Origin: Thermoplasmata archaeon
GTDB taxonomy: Archaea; Thermoplasmatota; Thermoplasmata; Thermoplasmatales; Thermoplasmataceae
Reading direction: 5' to 3'
NCBI GenBank assembly: GCA_021792045.1
Contig: JAJYVJ010000080.1
Coordinates: 1-7,322, forward strand
DNA: 7,322 nt
Of the stretch, positions 5,171-7,322 are shown in pieces (within the stretch, counting starts at the first letter, position 1; every line of letters begins with the position of its first letter). The position numbers and the translations under genes are program-made. The notes below the pieces were generated by a model, which ran no database searches, had not been told where the DNA came from, and saw only the letters and a program-made list of their open reading frames with translations.

Positions 5171-6481
5171 GTGAAGATTTACAAGATTCTCCTCTTTGTT
5201 TTGTTTGCGGTAACACTTGTAGCCTTGGCCGGTGTTTCTCATGCGAGCAGTCAGAAGGTAGTTGTTGTCTTGAATCTGGATGAAGAAATTGATCCAGGTT
5301 CAGGAAATTTTATAGCGAGTTCTCTTTCATCCTTAACCCCAAGTACAACCGAAGCTGTGATTATCAACATGAACACTCCTGGCGGAATTCTTGAGAATAT
5401 GCTTCAGATGGTAAACGCAATAAACAGTACCGAAGCAAGAGGTATTAACGTTTATACATACATACCCGCAGACGGAATGGGGGCGTCAGCCGGTTCCTAT
5501 GTTGCGATGGCTACAAATGGGATATACATGGGCTCCGGCTCTTATATCGGTCCTTCAACGCCGATTGTTGAGGGTGGTACCGCACTCGAAGAAAAGCATA
5601 CAACCGATGCGATGGCTGCTTTGATGGGGAGTATGGCAATAGCGCATAACAGGAATGCAACTGCGGCGGAGAATATGGTGTTCAACAATACAGCTTACAC
5701 CGAAACACAAGCTGTGTCAATCCACCTTGTAAACGGTTATTCTTCAAACCTTACAGTCCTGATCACATCACTTCATTTGTCATCTTATCCTGTAGTAACG
5801 GGCAATCCTAATTTCTATGATAACTTCCTTAGCTTTTTGAGTAACAGCACGGTAGACGGCATATTCATCCTTATAGGTGCAATCGCAATTCTAGCGGATC
5901 TGTTTCATGGAACTGCTATATTGTCCGCTATCGGTATAATCCTTATTGCTCTTGGACTTCTCGGCGCCGAGATCATTGGGGCCTCTCTTGTTGGGATAAT
6001 ACTCCTACTGGTGGGTGCTGTTTTGATCATCATTGAGGCAAAAACAGGTCATGGGATTTCACTTGTGGCGGGGGTAGTAACCGCGCTGATCGGTACATTC
6101 CTTCTGGCTTCTCCGTATCTGTCAAGTAATGTTGGATATTCGCCCGCTCCATACGGTGTTGATAGCTATATCGCTGCCATTGCGATTGGCGTTATAACAG
6201 TATTCTTTGGATTTATGATCAGAAGAATTGCTGTTACGTTTAGATCAAGAAAATTTACAGGCGCAGAAACATTAATAGGACGCACGGCAAATGTAAAGGA
6301 ATCACTTTCTCCAAAAGGATGGGTATCAATAGATGGAGTTCGGTGGGAGGCAAAGACTCAGGACAACTCATCCATTGATAAGGGGCAGAAAGTAACAGTT
6401 ATGGCGCGCGATGGCTTGGTATTGATCGTAAAGCAAATAAGTACTGAGCCCACGAAGAACGAATCAAACAAGGATCAATGA
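5171..6481 (+). CDS. nfeD: NfeD-family membrane protein with ClpP-like serine protease domain
   Basis: Full-length NfeD1b-type protein (PH1510-like, 436 residues). Order: signal peptide or N-terminal helix at about 5-26; ClpP-class protease domain at about 28-210; several membrane helices between about 229 and 352; cytoplasmic NfeD OB-fold domain at about 360-425 (IGRTANV, GVRWEAKT, GQKVTV, GLVLIV). The catalytic pair can be matched to the Ser-Lys dyad of the Pyrococcus horikoshii enzyme: Ser106 in GASAGSY, and Lys142 in EEKHTTDA. NTPGG at 68-72 is the oxyanion-type loop. The protease face should lie outside the membrane. Related archaeal enzymes cleave the C-terminal region of a stomatin encoded next door, but no stomatin gene adjoins here. 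The start is GTG: no in-frame ATG precedes the signal peptide and the TATA spacing fits GTG. Likely role is membrane-protein quality control; substrate unknown. Confidence 0.9.
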   Translation: MKIYKILLFVLFAVTLVALAGVSHASSQKVVVVLNLDEEIDPGSGNFIASSLSSLTPSTTEAVIINMNTPGGILENMLQMVNAINSTEARGINVYTYIPADGMGASAGSYVAMATNGIYMGSGSYIGPSTPIVEGGTALEEKHTTDAMAALMGSMAIAHNRNATAAENMVFNNTAYTETQAVSIHLVNGYSSNLTVLITSLHLSSYPVVTGNPNFYDNFLSFLSNSTVDGIFILIGAIAILADLFHGTAILSAIGIILIALGLLGAEIIGASLVGIILLLVGAVLIIIEAKTGHGISLVAGVVTALIGTFLLASPYLSSNVGYSPAPYGVDSYIAAIAIGVITVFFGFMIRRIAVTFRSRKFTGAETLIGRTANVKESLSPKGWVSIDGVRWEAKTQDNSSIDKGQKVTVMARDGLVLIVKQISTEPTKNESNKDQ

Positions 6482-6546
6482 AAGACCTTTGAGACCGATA
6501 TACTAAAGTGCTCATTAATCGTAAAACAAACCGATATGGTGAGAAA

Positions 6547-6567
6547 TTTATTTTGCTTTCTTTTGTT
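6547..6567 (+). terminator. T-rich stretch after the NfeD gene
   Basis: A pyrimidine run of 21 bases, almost all T and broken by a few A, G and C, lies 65 bp past the NfeD stop codon and is a plausible archaeal terminator. The rest of the 276-bp gap to the kinase gene shows only its promoter and no convincing gene. Confidence 0.3.
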
Positions 6568-6723
6568 GATCAGTTTCATCCAGAATCATTATTCGATTCG
6601 AAACTTTCCAGCATAAATTATGGCAAAAATGCAACAGAACATTGAAAGTAGTCGCATCAAAATATATCAATTGGTTATAACCGAGTTAGTCTAGCACGCT
6701 TAATCCTTTAGTGAAACATGCGC

Positions 6724-6736
6724 ATTTAATTTATAA
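6724..6736 (+). promoter_or_regulatory. TATA element for the ROK kinase gene
   Basis: ATTTAATTTATAA is centred about 28 bp before the ATG at 6758, with no Shine-Dalgarno in between (GTCTCCT precedes the ATG), consistent with a leaderless mRNA. Confidence 0.55.
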
Positions 6737-6757
6737 CTATATGGTATTAAGTCTCCT

Positions 6758-7322
6758 ATGCCAAGATTCATTTTAGGGTATGATGTTGGTGGAACCAAGG
6801 TATCCGCTGTGTTGGGAGATGAAAATGGAAGAATACGGTCTGTAGTAAGGAAACCTACGGTTAGGCACCTAGGACCAAAAAAACTTCGAGATGATCTAAT
6901 AAATATGGGCTGGGAGGTAATGGAACGCAGTGGCGTAAAGCAGCCAGATAGCATTGGTGTAATTTTTGCCGGTCTTGTGGACCAAAAGAGGGGGGTAGTT
7001 ATGTCATCTCCAAACATTCTCGGTCTAAGAAATTTCAACATTACAAAGATGCTTGAAGATGAATTCGGGACTAAGGCATACCTCGAAAATGATGCAACTG
7101 CGGCCACTATTGCAGAGAAACTATTCGGATCTGCCAAGAAGATGGACAATTTCGTATACATGACGATAAGCACGGGAATTGGGGGAGGTGCATTTGTTAA
7201 CGGACAGCTTTACAGAGGAGCTCACGGAATGGCTGGCGAGTTTGGCCATATGGTTATTATGTCCAATGGGCCAATCTGCGGATGCGGGCGACGTGGCTGT
7301 CTGGAAGCAGTGGCCGGCGGAA
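6758..7322 (+). CDS. ROK-family sugar kinase, N-terminal part (cut by right edge)
   Basis: ATP-dependent phosphorylation of a hexose or amino sugar (glucokinase-like or N-acetylmannosamine kinase-like; substrate not decidable here). The 188 visible residues show the ROK hallmarks in order: phosphate-binding DVGGTK at 9-14, AGLVDQKRGVV at 71-81, SSPN at 83-86, catalytic Asp112 in ENDATAA at 110-116, STGIGGG at 138-144, the substrate/zinc Glu-His region GEFGHM at 160-165, and the zinc-binding CGCGRRGCLEA at 174-184 (Cys174, 176, 181 with His164). ROK kinases are usually about 300 residues, so about 110-120 lie past the edge. No helix-turn-helix precedes the kinase domain, so it is an enzyme rather than a ROK repressor. 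The ATG at 6758 directly opens the first strand, and an upstream ATG at 6741 is out of frame. Confidence 0.92.
   Translation, partial: MPRFILGYDVGGTKVSAVLGDENGRIRSVVRKPTVRHLGPKKLRDDLINMGWEVMERSGVKQPDSIGVIFAGLVDQKRGVVMSSPNILGLRNFNITKMLEDEFGTKAYLENDATAATIAEKLFGSAKKMDNFVYMTISTGIGGGAFVNGQLYRGAHGMAGEFGHMVIMSNGPICGCGRRGCLEAVAGG

Noticed and set aside
6536..6616. 26-residue hydrophobic plus-strand frame
   Set aside because: No TATA at proper spacing or ribosome site; its hydrophobic look comes from the T-rich terminator-like run.
6700..7173. Minus-strand frame of 157 codons
   Set aside because: Antisense to the ROK kinase, which carries catalytic and zinc-binding motifs in the plus frame.

Overview
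The window looks like a piece of an archaeal chromosome, most likely from the Thermoplasmata (Thermoplasmatales-like). Three things point there. The aspartyl-tRNA synthetase is the short archaeal/eukaryotic type. Most genes have an AT-rich TATA element about 20-30 bp before the start codon and no Shine-Dalgarno, as expected for leaderless archaeal mRNAs. Arg codons in the recognisable genes favour AGA/AGG. The species call is inference; no rRNA or tRNA gene is present to settle it.

Layout. (1) Positions 1-1936, minus strand: two 2-methylcitrate-cycle genes, prpD (complete) then prpB (start only; the rest runs off the left edge). Together they convert 2-methylcitrate to 2-methylisocitrate and then to pyruvate plus succinate, the usual route for propionyl-CoA carbon. 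Each has its own TATA element, and the two share an identical 10-bp core. (2) 1937-2670: a long intergenic stretch with no confident gene, only weak short open frames and possibly a decayed coding remnant. (3) 2671-3429, plus strand: an unrecognised two-helix membrane protein with an Asn-glycosylation-rich outer loop and a long Lys/Ser/Gln-rich tail. (4) 3511-3843: two small candidate genes read away from each other from one AT-rich 54-bp control region: a 47-residue frame on minus and a 44-residue charged protein on plus. The 44-residue gene runs 36 bp into the 3' end of aspS. (5) 3808-5094, minus: aspS, complete. (6) 5171-6481, plus: a complete NfeD-family membrane protein with a ClpP-like serine protease domain, divergent from aspS. 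(7) 6758-7322, plus: the start of a ROK-family sugar kinase, cut by the right edge.

Apart from the prpD-prpB pair the genes look like unrelated single-gene transcription units, most with their own promoter. I see no defence island, CRISPR array or intact mobile element. The least explained parts are the small divergent gene pair overlapping aspS, the unknown membrane protein, and the 730-bp gap upstream of prpD.
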